From Aquabacter spiritensis (GTDB taxonomy: Bacteria; Pseudomonadota; Alphaproteobacteria; Rhizobiales; Xanthobacteraceae): DNA of 64,000 nucleotides. The notes under the pieces are model-generated. The model searched no databases. It saw nothing but the letters and a program-made list of their open reading frames with translations, and had not been told where the DNA came from. The DNA lies in NCBI RefSeq assembly GCF_004346185.1, contig NZ_SMAI01000009.1:124001-188000 (forward strand), written 5' to 3'. This document shows, one piece after another, positions 10,094-18,346 of the stretch. The position numbers and the translations under genes were made by a program. The stretch's first letter is position 1; the number at the start of each line of letters is the position of its first letter.

Positions 10094-10879
10094 TCAGACG
10101 CTGGCGATCAGCCCGCCATCGACGCGGATGACGGAGCCGGTGACATAAGAAGCGGGGGCGCCGGCGAGGAAGGCCACCACGTCGGCATATTCCTGCGGCG
10201 CACCGTAGCGGCCGACCGGGATCGCGCCGGTGCTCTCCGTGGAAACCTCCTCGACGGTGCGGCCTTCGCGCTTCGCCTTCTGTTCGTCGAGGAACTTGAT
10301 GCGGTCGGTCGCGATGCGGCCGGGCAGCACGATATTGGTCGTGATTCCGTCGCGCGCCACCTCGCGGGCGAGCGTCTTGGACCAGCCGACCAGCGACAGG
10401 CGCAGCGCATTTGAAATGCCGAGATTGGGGATCGGCGCCACCACGCCCGAGGACGTCGACGTGACGATGCGGCCCCATTTGCGGGCACGCATGCCGGGCA
10501 AAGCGCGATCGGTGACGGCGATCACCGAGAGCACCATCTGTTGGAAGCTCTTGGTCCAGAGTTCGGGCGCCTGGCCGCCCGCCGGGGTGGGCGGCGGACC
10601 GCCGGTATTGTTGACCAGCACGTCGACCGGCCCGAGCGCCGCCTCGATCGCGGCGAAGCGCGGCTCGATGATCGACAGATCGGCGAGGTCCCATTGCAGC
10701 GCCAGCGCTTCGCCGCCGGCGGCAACGATGGCCGCGGCCGTGCGCTCGACTGCCGTCGCGTCGATGTCGCCGAGGGCGACTTTCGCGCCTTCGCGCGCCA
10801 GGGTCTGCGCGATCGCGCCGCCGAGGCCGCCCCCGGCGCCGAGCACGAGCGCAACCTTCCCCTTCAGTCCCAGATCCAT
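10094..10879 (-). CDS. SDR-family protein with an altered catalytic tetrad
   Basis: 261 residues from ATG 10879. The Rossmann glycine motif is GAGGGLGG, and NNTGG stands for the NNAG motif. The usual S-x12-Y-x3-K active site is changed: with Ser143 as reference, residue 156 is Ser and residue 160 is Arg (GISNALR). This matches a known divergent SDR subgroup annotated as ketoacyl reductase-like. Activity as a normal dehydrogenase is therefore doubtful. It leads the small operon with the DapA-like gene. An upstream in-frame ATG at 10954 lacks family support. Confidence 0.85.
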   Translation of the reverse strand: MDLGLKGKVALVLGAGGGLGGAIAQTLAREGAKVALGDIDATAVERTAAAIVAAGGEALALQWDLADLSIIEPRFAAIEAALGPVDVLVNNTGGPPPTPAGGQAPELWTKSFQQMVLSVIAVTDRALPGMRARKWGRIVTSTSSGVVAPIPNLGISNALRLSLVGWSKTLAREVARDGITTNIVLPGRIATDRIKFLDEQKAKREGRTVEEVSTESTGAIPVGRYGAPQEYADVVAFLAGAPASYVTGSVIRVDGGLIASV

Positions 10880-11041
10880 GGAATGTCCTCGGCTGGCCCG
10901 CCGCCTCGCGGGCGAAATCGGTGGCGCGCGAGGCGGCGCAGTGCCGGAGCACAAGCGGGTTTCGCGCCGGCCCAGGGATAGGCCGGACGCACAAAGACGT
11001 CAACGGGCGATTTCAAGTTTAATTGAACCGGGGTGAAGTGT

Positions 11042-11944
11042 TCACGATTCCGTCTGGAACATTCGTGAGAAATTGCAGTGCTCGCGCGCGAGCGCGACAA
11101 GGGCCGCGATCAACGCGCTTTCCGACCCCGCCCGGCGCAACGCCACGTAGCGGACCTCCGGCGGCGGGCGGCGGGCATTGACCACTTCGAGCATGCCGGT
11201 ATCGATGAGCCAGCTGACGCAGGTGCGCGGCAGATAGCTGACCCCGAGCCCCGAGACCGTCATGCCGATCAACGCCACGAGGCTGTTGGTGCGGATCGTG
11301 TGATGCGGGTTGATGCCTTGGGCCCGCAGCCAGCGGTCATATAGCAGGCCGGTGCCGGACTTCTCCGCGTGGGTCAGCAATGTGTACCGGTCAAGCTCCT
11401 GCAAACGCAGGGGTTTATCGTTCGGTACAAGACCCGGCTTGCACATCCAGACATTTTCCACGCTGCCGAGCCGGGTCCAGGTGACGCGGGGCTCCTTCAG
11501 CGTGTCGGGCACGATGATGAGGTCGAGTTCGCCGGCCAGAAGCTTGTCCCGCAGGATGGTGCTGAGATCGACGTCGGGCTCGATCGAGACGCCGGGATAG
11601 CGCTCGCGGATCGCACCGATCAGGCGCGGCAGCCAGGTCAGCGCCGTCAGTTCGGTGACGCCGATGCGCACCTGCCGGCGGATCATCTCCATGCGGGAAA
11701 AGCGCTCCATCGCGGCGTCCCGCTGCTCCAGCAGGTGCTTGGCGAGTTCGAGCATCTGCTCCCCGCTCTCGGTCAGCCAGGCGCCGCGGCGGGTGCGATC
11801 GAACAATTGGGTTCCGAAATCCGCTTCGAGTTCCTGAATGCGCTTCGAGATCGCCGACTGGGTGGTGTGCAGATGGCGGGCCGCGGCCGCAAACCCGCCC
11901 AGATGCTCGATCCAATAGAGCGCTTCGAGTTGCTTGAAGGTCAT
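11042..11944 (-). CDS. LysR-type transcriptional regulator
   Basis: About 300 residues from ATG 11944 (a second ATG lies one codon upstream). The N-terminal winged HTH is typical (GGFAAAARHLHTTQSAISKR). The rest is the periplasmic-binding-like effector domain (VRIGVTELTALTWLP onward). It is divergent from the rraA-like gene, with about 125 bases between starts, and is the obvious candidate regulator of the plus-strand catabolic operon 12069-20486. It could also control the SDR/DapA pair, about 160 bases downstream on the same strand. Confidence 0.92.
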   Translation of the reverse strand: MTFKQLEALYWIEHLGGFAAAARHLHTTQSAISKRIQELEADFGTQLFDRTRRGAWLTESGEQMLELAKHLLEQRDAAMERFSRMEMIRRQVRIGVTELTALTWLPRLIGAIRERYPGVSIEPDVDLSTILRDKLLAGELDLIIVPDTLKEPRVTWTRLGSVENVWMCKPGLVPNDKPLRLQELDRYTLLTHAEKSGTGLLYDRWLRAQGINPHHTIRTNSLVALIGMTVSGLGVSYLPRTCVSWLIDTGMLEVVNARRPPPEVRYVALRRAGSESALIAALVALAREHCNFSRMFQTES

Positions 11945-12068
11945 CATGGCACCGCCTCCCGCCCTCGAACTCATCGAATTTAGCGATCAAACGCAATCCA
12001 AAAAAATCGCTTTTTTTTCGCAAACGAACGTTCGACACTTGGAGCAACAAGGGAGGGCCGACGCCAAG
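11945..12068. promoter_or_regulatory. Divergent regulatory region between lysR and the catabolic operon
   Basis: This AT-rich gap (runs of A and T at about 12000-12019) separates the two divergent starts. It carries the perfect palindrome CGAACGTTCG at 12025-12034. LysR proteins usually bind such gaps, but no unambiguous promoter hexamers were found. The ribosome site AAGGGAGGG for the rraA-like gene lies at its right end. Confidence 0.4.
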
Positions 12069-12731
12069 ATGCAGCCCGCGCATAAAGTTCAGACCGAGCC
12101 TGGCGGCGTTTCCAATGCCGTTCTGACGGCGCTTCGCGAGATTCCGACCTCCCATCTGTCGGACAATCTCCAACGTCTCTCCGGCCTGTGCGGTCTCACC
12201 CGCATGCATCGGGCCCGCAAAATGGTCGGAACCGCCGTCACGGTGCGCACCCGGCCCGGGGATAATCTTTTCGTCTACAAGGCCTTGACCCTCATGCCCC
12301 CCGGCAGCGTGCTGGTGGTCGACGGCGGGGCGAATGCGACCAACGCCTTGGTCGGCGAGCTGATGATGCTCTATGCCCGCCAGCACGGCTGCGAAGGCTT
12401 TGTGCTCGATGCCGCAATCCGCGACCGCGCAATCTTCTACGACGAAGATTTTCCCTGCTACGCCAGAGCGGTAACCCATCGTGGCCCCTTCAAGAACGGG
12501 CCGGGCGAGATCGATGTGCCGGTCACGGTCGGCGGGCAGGTGGTGATGCCCGGCGATCTCGTTGTCGGCGACGAAGACGGCGTAGTCAGTTTTCCAGTCG
12601 CGGCAGCCGAGAGCCTGATCGCCGCCGCACGCCGCACCGCCGAAACCGAACGGTCGATCCGTGCCGAGATCGCCACCGGACGCCGCGAGCAGGCTTGGCT
12701 CGCCAAGGTTCTCGAACCGCACGGCCTGTGA
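12069..12731 (+). CDS. RraA-like protein (HMG/CHA aldolase-type fold)
   Basis: 220 residues from ATG 12069, preceded by AAGGGAGGG. The family core is present: PPGSVLVVDGG, GELMMLYARQHG and the closing DAAIRD, where Arg-Asp helps bind metal and substrate. Members include 4-hydroxy-4-methyl-2-oxoglutarate/4-carboxy-4-hydroxy-2-oxoadipate aldolases and the RNase E inhibitor RraA. As first gene of a catabolic operon with hydrolases and a molybdenum hydroxylase, an aldolase or decarboxylase role late in ring breakdown is more likely than RNA regulation. Confidence 0.85.
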   Translation: MQPAHKVQTEPGGVSNAVLTALREIPTSHLSDNLQRLSGLCGLTRMHRARKMVGTAVTVRTRPGDNLFVYKALTLMPPGSVLVVDGGANATNALVGELMMLYARQHGCEGFVLDAAIRDRAIFYDEDFPCYARAVTHRGPFKNGPGEIDVPVTVGGQVVMPGDLVVGDEDGVVSFPVAAAESLIAAARRTAETERSIRAEIATGRREQAWLAKVLEPHGL

Positions 12732-12807
12732 GCCGCGCGGACCGGCCGCACGGCCCAAAAAGATCGGAACGACACGCATTACCTCAGGAAACGCCCGGGA
12801 CTCATCG

Positions 12808-13971
12808 ATGACCGATCGCAGCCGCAAGAACCAGAAATGGATCAACGAGGAATTCTACAAGGTCCTCGACGTGTTCGGATTCCGCTCCGTGATGTTCGTG
12901 GAGTGGGGGTTCCGCCCGGCCGATGTGCGGCGCACGACGGACCGTATCAAGATCCCCGGAATGGTGGTGAAGGAATGGGTGCGGACCGCCCGCCAGGAGG
13001 AGGACCTGGCGCGCGAGGCGGAGGCGCGCGGCCACCGCGAGAGCGCGGCCGAATTCTATTACCGCGCCGCACTTTATTATGGCCCCGCCTGCGGAGTCAT
13101 TCACGCGAACACGCCGCGTAAATTTGAACTTTATGAACGCCTGATCCACTGCTACACTAAATTCACCGAATATTTCGACGAGGCGCCGGTCCGGCGGGTC
13201 GAGATCCCGTTCGAGAATGGCAAGACCATCCCCGGCATCCTCCAGACCGTGCCGGGTGTCGCGAAGGCGCCGTGCGTCCTGGTGGTTCCTGGAATGGACA
13301 CCATCAAGGAATATATGCCGAGCCCCTACCACAACCATTTCCGCCGGCGCGGAATGGCGACGCTGACCATAGACGGGCCGGGCCAGGGCGAAAGCAACAC
13401 CCGCGAGACCTGGGTCACGCTGGACAATTTCGAGCGCGCAGGCAGCGCCGCGATCGACTTTCTGGAGCGCCAGGACGGCGTCGATGCCACACGCATCGGC
13501 ACCTATGGCTGGAGCATGGGCAGCTATTGGGCGCCGCGCATCGCCGCCCACGACAAGCGGATCAAGGCTCTGGTCGGAGCGATGGGCGTCTATGGCCAGA
13601 AGGACACCATCTTCAAGCATTCCAAGCCCGCCTACCGCGCCAATTACAAATACATGTCGAACATCCACGACGAGGATGCCTTCGACGCGATGGCCGAGCA
13701 GATGGACCTGAGCCCGGTCGCCGCCGACATTTCATGCCCGACCTTGCTGGTGATGGGCGAGTTCGACGAACTCTGCCCGCTGGAAGATGGCGAAGCGCTG
13801 TTCGACGAACTCTCCTGCCCAAAGGAATTGTGGGTCTACGAGAACGAGACCCACACGTTCGGCGGCCGCCTGCCCGATTTCTACCTGCACGTCGCCGATT
13901 GGATGCGCGACGCCCTCGAGGGGAAGCTCCCGGCGGGCCACGCCAAGCGCATCGATTTCGCCGCCCGATGA
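12808..13971 (+). CDS. Alpha/beta hydrolase of the 2,6-dihydroxypseudooxynicotine hydrolase / FrsA-like type
   Basis: 387 residues from ATG 12808. An N-terminal helical domain (about 1-130) precedes the hydrolase core. The nucleophile is Ser236 in GWSMG; an acidic residue in GEFDELCP and His in ETHTFGG complete a plausible triad. GPGQGES is a further signature of this family. The architecture resembles the C-C bond hydrolase of nicotine degradation. A second copy of the same architecture lies at 16673-17833 with its Ser at the same residue number. The substrate is unknown; cleavage of a 1,3-diketone-like ring fragment is inferred. Confidence 0.85.
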   Translation: MTDRSRKNQKWINEEFYKVLDVFGFRSVMFVEWGFRPADVRRTTDRIKIPGMVVKEWVRTARQEEDLAREAEARGHRESAAEFYYRAALYYGPACGVIHANTPRKFELYERLIHCYTKFTEYFDEAPVRRVEIPFENGKTIPGILQTVPGVAKAPCVLVVPGMDTIKEYMPSPYHNHFRRRGMATLTIDGPGQGESNTRETWVTLDNFERAGSAAIDFLERQDGVDATRIGTYGWSMGSYWAPRIAAHDKRIKALVGAMGVYGQKDTIFKHSKPAYRANYKYMSNIHDEDAFDAMAEQMDLSPVAADISCPTLLVMGEFDELCPLEDGEALFDELSCPKELWVYENETHTFGGRLPDFYLHVADWMRDALEGKLPAGHAKRIDFAAR

Positions 13972-14039
13972 CGACGACCGAGGGGCCGGCGGCGGGCACC
14001 TCGGGATCCAAATCACAACAAGCCGTGGGGAGAAAATTG

Positions 14040-15044
14040 ATGACCACTTTTGCCCGAATGCGGACCGTGTTGCCGCGCCTGCTCGCCGCCACCGCCTTGG
14101 TCGCGGGACTGGCGGCGGCGCTACCGAACGAAGCGGCGGCACAGGCCGATTATCCCTCGAAGCCGATCCGTCTCATCGTCCCCTTCCCCCCTGGCGAATC
14201 TCTGGATGCCGTCGCGCGTTCGGTCGCCGAGCCTTGGTCCAAAGCGCTCGGCCAGTCGATCGTGGTCGACAACCGACCCGGCGCCGGCGGCATGACCGGG
14301 ACCGAGGCGGGGGCGAAAGCGGCGCCGGACGGCTACACCATCTTGATGAGCAATATCGGCGCGCTGGCCATCCTGCCGGCGGTCAATCCGCGCACGCCCT
14401 ATGACGTGCTGAAGGACCTGACGCCGATCTCGCTGATCGCCAACGTGCCGTTCTTCCTGTTCGTCGGCGCGACCCAGCCGTTCCAGACGGTCAACGATCT
14501 GGTCGACTACGCAAAGAAGAACCCCGGCAAGCTCAATTATGCCTCCACCGGCATCGGCTCCGGCGTTCATCTGGCGGGCGAGCTGTTCAAGGCGCAGGAG
14601 AAGATCGACATCGTCCACGTCCCCTACAAGGGCGTGAGCCAGGCGCTGCCGGACATCATTTCCGGCAGCATCCAGATGGTGTTCTACCCCATCACCTTCC
14701 TGCCGCAGGTCAAGGCCGGCCAATTGCGTCCGCTGATGATCACGGCCACCAAGCGCGTTGACGTGCTGCCGGACGTGAAGACTTCTGCCGAACTCGGCAT
14801 GCCGAACATGATCGCCGGCTCTTGGCACATGATCCTTGTTCCCGCCGGCACCCCGCAGCCGATCATCGACAAATTGTCGAAGACGCTGATGGCGACGCTG
14901 GCCGAACCGGCGCTCCAGGCGCGGCTTCTGACGCTCGGGGCCGAGCCCGTCGGCGGCACGCCGGCCGAAGCGAAAGCCTTCCTCGAGGCCGAAATGGCCA
15001 AATGGCGCGACGTCGCCAAGACCTCCAACATCACGATGCAATGA
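14040..15044 (+). CDS. TctC/Bug-family periplasmic solute-binding protein
   Basis: 334 residues with an N-terminal signal peptide ending near EAAAQA. The mature start, YPSKPIRLIVPFPPG, is diagnostic for the family, as are VVDNRPGAGG and the C-terminal EMAKWRDV. These proteins bind carboxylates or aromatic acids in the periplasm. No TctA/TctB membrane genes are nearby, so it must use transporters encoded elsewhere or act as a sensor. The stop overlaps the next gene's start by 4 bases. Confidence 0.93.
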   Translation: MTTFARMRTVLPRLLAATALVAGLAAALPNEAAAQADYPSKPIRLIVPFPPGESLDAVARSVAEPWSKALGQSIVVDNRPGAGGMTGTEAGAKAAPDGYTILMSNIGALAILPAVNPRTPYDVLKDLTPISLIANVPFFLFVGATQPFQTVNDLVDYAKKNPGKLNYASTGIGSGVHLAGELFKAQEKIDIVHVPYKGVSQALPDIISGSIQMVFYPITFLPQVKAGQLRPLMITATKRVDVLPDVKTSAELGMPNMIAGSWHMILVPAGTPQPIIDKLSKTLMATLAEPALQARLLTLGAEPVGGTPAEAKAFLEAEMAKWRDVAKTSNITMQ

Positions 15045-15958
15045 ACCCGAACCCCACACAGCCAATAGGAGACGCGGCGCCGTTCGCCGCGCCTCCCCAT
15101 CTCGACGTCCGCACGCCGCGCGTCTTCATGCCGGCGGGCGCCTGCGACAGCCATGCCCATGTGTGCGGGCCGCTGGATCGCTACCCGGCCTTCGCGGAGC
15201 GGATCTATTCGCCCCCGCCGGAAGCGACGCTGGACAATTACCGCGCCATGCTCGCCGCGCTCGGCGTGTCGCGCGCGGTCCTGGTCCAGCCGAGCTTCTA
15301 TGCCGACGACAACAGTGCGGTCCTCGACGGCCTCGATGCGATGGGGCCACAGGCCCGCGGCATCGTTGTGCTCGGCGACGATGTCGACGATGCGGAATTG
15401 GAACGGATGAGCGCCGCCGGCGTGCGCGGCGTGCGCTTCAACATCGTCGATGTGAAAGACGGCAAGGGCGTGCTGCCGATGGACCGGCTGCGGGCCGTCG
15501 CGCGGCGCATCGCCCCGCTCGGCTGGCATATCGAGCTGCTGATGCACGTCAACGAATTCCCCGATATGGACCGGGCCTTCGCCGATTTCCCGACCGAAAT
15601 CGTGGTCGGGCATCTCGGCTACGTGCCGGCGCGGCACGGCACGGCAGATCCCGGCTTCCAGGCGCTGCTGCGCCTGATGCGCGACGGCAGGGCCTGGGCG
15701 AAGCTGACCGGGCCTTACCGCATCTCCGCCACCGGTCTGCCCCACGACGATATTCTGCCGTTCGCCGAGACATTGGTCGATCAGGTGCCCGACCAACTGG
15801 TCTGGGGCTCGGACTGGCCGCACGTGAAGGTGTCGTGGTCGATCCCCATGCCGAACGACGGCGACATCGCCGATCTTCTGACGCGTTGGGTGCCCGATCC
15901 CGCCGTACGCGAGCGGGTGCTCGTCGACAATCCGGCTCGCCTTTACGGCTTCTCCTGA
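15041..15958 (+). CDS. Amidohydrolase-2 family (2-pyrone-4,6-dicarboxylate lactonase-like) hydrolase
   Basis: 305 residues. The metal-binding CDSHAHVCGP motif lies early; other family landmarks are GVRFNIVD, HVNEFPDM, VVGHLGYVP and the closing WGSDWPHV. These match metal-dependent TIM-barrel lactonases and decarboxylases such as LigI. It starts within the stop of the Bug gene (ATGA, 15041-15044), so it is translated with it. A lactone or cyclic imide substrate in aromatic breakdown is likely; the exact one is not deducible. Confidence 0.88.
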   Translation: MNPNPTQPIGDAAPFAAPPHLDVRTPRVFMPAGACDSHAHVCGPLDRYPAFAERIYSPPPEATLDNYRAMLAALGVSRAVLVQPSFYADDNSAVLDGLDAMGPQARGIVVLGDDVDDAELERMSAAGVRGVRFNIVDVKDGKGVLPMDRLRAVARRIAPLGWHIELLMHVNEFPDMDRAFADFPTEIVVGHLGYVPARHGTADPGFQALLRLMRDGRAWAKLTGPYRISATGLPHDDILPFAETLVDQVPDQLVWGSDWPHVKVSWSIPMPNDGDIADLLTRWVPDPAVRERVLVDNPARLYGFS

Positions 15959-15970
15959 TCCGAGGCTCCC

Positions 15971-16654
15971 ATGGCACCGCTTCTCGACCGCTCCTCGATG
16001 ATTACGCGCATGCGGGACGCCCTCAGGCTGGAGGCGGAGAGGACCATCGTCCTCACCATCGACTGCCAGCGCGGCAATCTGGAACCGGCCTTGGCCTCCC
16101 TGCCCGTCCCGGCACCGGAATGCGCCCGCGTGATCGCCGGCACCAACCGGCTGCTCGCGCTGGGGCGGCGGCACGCGCTGCCCATCGTCCATCTGACGAC
16201 CGTGTTCGAGGCCTGTCTTCTCGGCACCCATCCGTTTGAAAAGGCCATGCTGGACCTGAAGGAGTCGTTCTCCCCCGGCCAGACCAGCGACTTCAAGCGC
16301 CACAAGAGCCCCGGCTCGAAGGAGGCCGAATTCGTCGACGATCTCGACGTGCGGCCGGAGGATCTCATCGTCGACGGCAAGCGCACGTTCGACGGGTTCG
16401 AAGGCACGCCGCTCGACCGCCTTCTGCGGGCCATGGGCCGGGACACCCTGCTCATCGCCGGCTGCAACACCAATACCTGCGTCCTCTCCACCACCTTCGG
16501 CGCTTATAATCGCGGCTATCGGGCGGTGGTGATTTCGGATTGCGTGGCCTCGGCCTATGGCGAGGATCTGCACGCCTTCGCACTGTCCAACATCCAGCGC
16601 CGTCTCGGCTGGGTGCTCGATCTCGGCGAACTCGAAGACAAGCTCGCCGCCTGA
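15971..16654 (+). CDS. Isochorismatase-family cysteine hydrolase (amidase-like)
   Basis: 227 residues. The family triad is visible: Asp31 (TIDCQRG), Lys137 (VDGKRTF) and the nucleophile Cys170 (NTNTCVLST). Members include maleamate amidohydrolase, nicotinamidase and N-carbamoylsarcosine amidase. Next to a molybdenum hydroxylase and ring-cleavage-type hydrolases, release of ammonia from an amide intermediate, as NicF does in nicotinate breakdown, is a reasonable guess. A GAGG ribosome site precedes the ATG; the gap to the preceding gene is 12 bases. Confidence 0.88.
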   Translation: MAPLLDRSSMITRMRDALRLEAERTIVLTIDCQRGNLEPALASLPVPAPECARVIAGTNRLLALGRRHALPIVHLTTVFEACLLGTHPFEKAMLDLKESFSPGQTSDFKRHKSPGSKEAEFVDDLDVRPEDLIVDGKRTFDGFEGTPLDRLLRAMGRDTLLIAGCNTNTCVLSTTFGAYNRGYRAVVISDCVASAYGEDLHAFALSNIQRRLGWVLDLGELEDKLAA

Positions 16655-16672
16655 TTTCCAATGGAGCCTCAC

Positions 16673-17833
16673 ATGTCCACCCCCGGTCCCTGGATCCAGA
16701 CTTTTCCCGGCAACATGGTCTGGTCGAACGCCACCCTCATCACCAAGGGCATGGCGCACTACAACGCCGTCGCTATGGCCGAAGTGGACGAGGTGTGCGA
16801 GCGCCTGCGGGTGCGCCAGAGCGAGCCCGACGCCTGGTGCGAGGAATGGAGCGCCATGGGCGCCAAGATCGAACAGAATGCGGTGGATGCGGAGGCGGCG
16901 GGCCATGTCCTCACCGCCGGCAACTGCTATCTGCGGGCCGGCATGTACTGGTTCACGGCGGAACGCTTCGTTCCGCCCGGTGCGCAGAAACGCGCCCTCG
17001 GCCAGAAGGCGCTCGATCTCCAGCAAAAGGGCCTGCTGATCCGCTATCCCAATATCGAACGGGTCGAGGTGCCGTTCGAGGGCGGCTCGCTGCCGGCCTT
17101 GTTCATGAAGGCGCCGGGCGTCGAGGGGCCGCGACCTACCGTCGTCGTGTTCGACGGCATGGACAATTGCAAGGAGATGAGTGTGCTGTTCGCCGGGCTG
17201 GAATTCGCCCGCCGCGGGTGGAACACGCTGTCGATCGACGGACCGGGCCAAGGGGAATCGCTGCGCCTGCGCGGCCTTTCGGCGCGCCACGATTACGAAG
17301 TCGCCGGCGCCGCCGCCTATGATTGGGTCGCGGCGCGGTCCGAGGTGGATCCCGCGCGCGTCGCCGTGATGGGCTACAGCTTCGGCGGCTATTATGCCGG
17401 ACGCGTGGCGGCGCTGGAAAAGCGCTACGCCCTCGGAATCGCCTTCGCCGCGCTCCATTGGGATCTCGCCGGCTGGCAGGCCGAGATCAAGCGGCGGCAG
17501 GATGCCGATCCCAAATCCACCGCGCAGTCCACCTTCCATTTTCGCTGGGTGATGGGCGAGGACGATGCTGACGCGGCGATCGAGAAGGCCAAGGGCTTTT
17601 CCCTCGCCGGCATCGCGGACCAGATCACCAAGCCGTTCCTGATCGTCCATGCCGAGGAGGACAAGGTCGTGCCCTCCCCGTCCGCGGTGAAGCTCTACGA
17701 CGCCATCGCGTCCCCCCGCAAACATCTGAAGATGTTCACGCGCGAGACCGGCAGCGCCTATCATTGCCAGATGGACAATCGGCAGATCGGCATCGACTAC
17801 ATCGCGGACTGGATCGGCGACAACCTGCCCTGA
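16673..17833 (+). CDS. Second FrsA/dihydroxypseudooxynicotine hydrolase-like alpha/beta hydrolase
   Basis: 386 residues from ATG 16673, chosen because GGAG lies 6 bases before it; an ATG 12 bases upstream is also in frame. Helical N-domain to about 125, then the core with Ser236 (GYSFGGYY), an acidic residue in EEDKVVP and His in SAYHCQM. GPGQGES is shared with the hydrolase at 12808. The pair probably arose by an old duplication and may act on successive ring-fission products. It is 18 bases downstream of the isochorismatase-like gene and 9 bases upstream of the iron-sulfur subunit. Confidence 0.86.
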   Translation: MSTPGPWIQTFPGNMVWSNATLITKGMAHYNAVAMAEVDEVCERLRVRQSEPDAWCEEWSAMGAKIEQNAVDAEAAGHVLTAGNCYLRAGMYWFTAERFVPPGAQKRALGQKALDLQQKGLLIRYPNIERVEVPFEGGSLPALFMKAPGVEGPRPTVVVFDGMDNCKEMSVLFAGLEFARRGWNTLSIDGPGQGESLRLRGLSARHDYEVAGAAAYDWVAARSEVDPARVAVMGYSFGGYYAGRVAALEKRYALGIAFAALHWDLAGWQAEIKRRQDADPKSTAQSTFHFRWVMGEDDADAAIEKAKGFSLAGIADQITKPFLIVHAEEDKVVPSPSAVKLYDAIASPRKHLKMFTRETGSAYHCQMDNRQIGIDYIADWIGDNLP

Positions 17834-17842
17834 GGCGCCGAC

Positions 17843-18346
17843 ATGGACGCGATCGCCTTGATGGTGAACGGTGTCGAACACACCGTGGCGGCGCCACCCG
17901 ATGCGCCGCTGCTTTATGTGCTGCGCAACGACCTCAAGCTGAAGGGCACCAAGTTCGGCTGCGGCCTCGGCCTGTGTGGCGCCTGCACCGTTCTGATCGA
18001 CGGACGTGCCGCGCTGTCTTGCGACACGCCGCTTTGGGCGGTCGCCGGCAAGGCGGTGACGACGATCGAGGGCTTGCCGCGGGGCGGTGCGCCACATCCG
18101 CTTCAGGCGGCCTTCCTCACCGAGGAGGCCGCGCAATGCGGCTATTGCACCAGCGGCATGATCGTCGCCGCCGCAGCGTTGCTGGCGGAGATCCCGCAGC
18201 CGAGCCGGGCGGAGATCTGTGCCGGCATGGCGCGCAATCTGTGCCGCTGCGGCGCGCATCCGCGCATCATTCGCGCCATCGAGCGGGCTGCGCGCGACGC
18301 CGAACCGGAAGGGGCGCCAGGCGCCGCATCGTGCCATGAGCCATGA
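17843..18346 (+). CDS. [2Fe-2S] small subunit of a molybdenum hydroxylase
   Basis: 167 residues. The plant-ferredoxin-type cluster is bound by Cys40, Cys45, Cys48 and Cys60; the second cluster by Cys99, Cys102, Cys134 and Cys136. This two-cluster layout is that of NicA, IorA and CoxS. It passes electrons from the molybdenum site in the large subunit, whose gene overlaps by 11 bases. The organisation without a FAD subunit fits the isoquinoline 1-oxidoreductase/nicotinate dehydrogenase subclass. Confidence 0.94.
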   Translation: MDAIALMVNGVEHTVAAPPDAPLLYVLRNDLKLKGTKFGCGLGLCGACTVLIDGRAALSCDTPLWAVAGKAVTTIEGLPRGGAPHPLQAAFLTEEAAQCGYCTSGMIVAAAALLAEIPQPSRAEICAGMARNLCRCGAHPRIIRAIERAARDAEPEGAPGAASCHEP

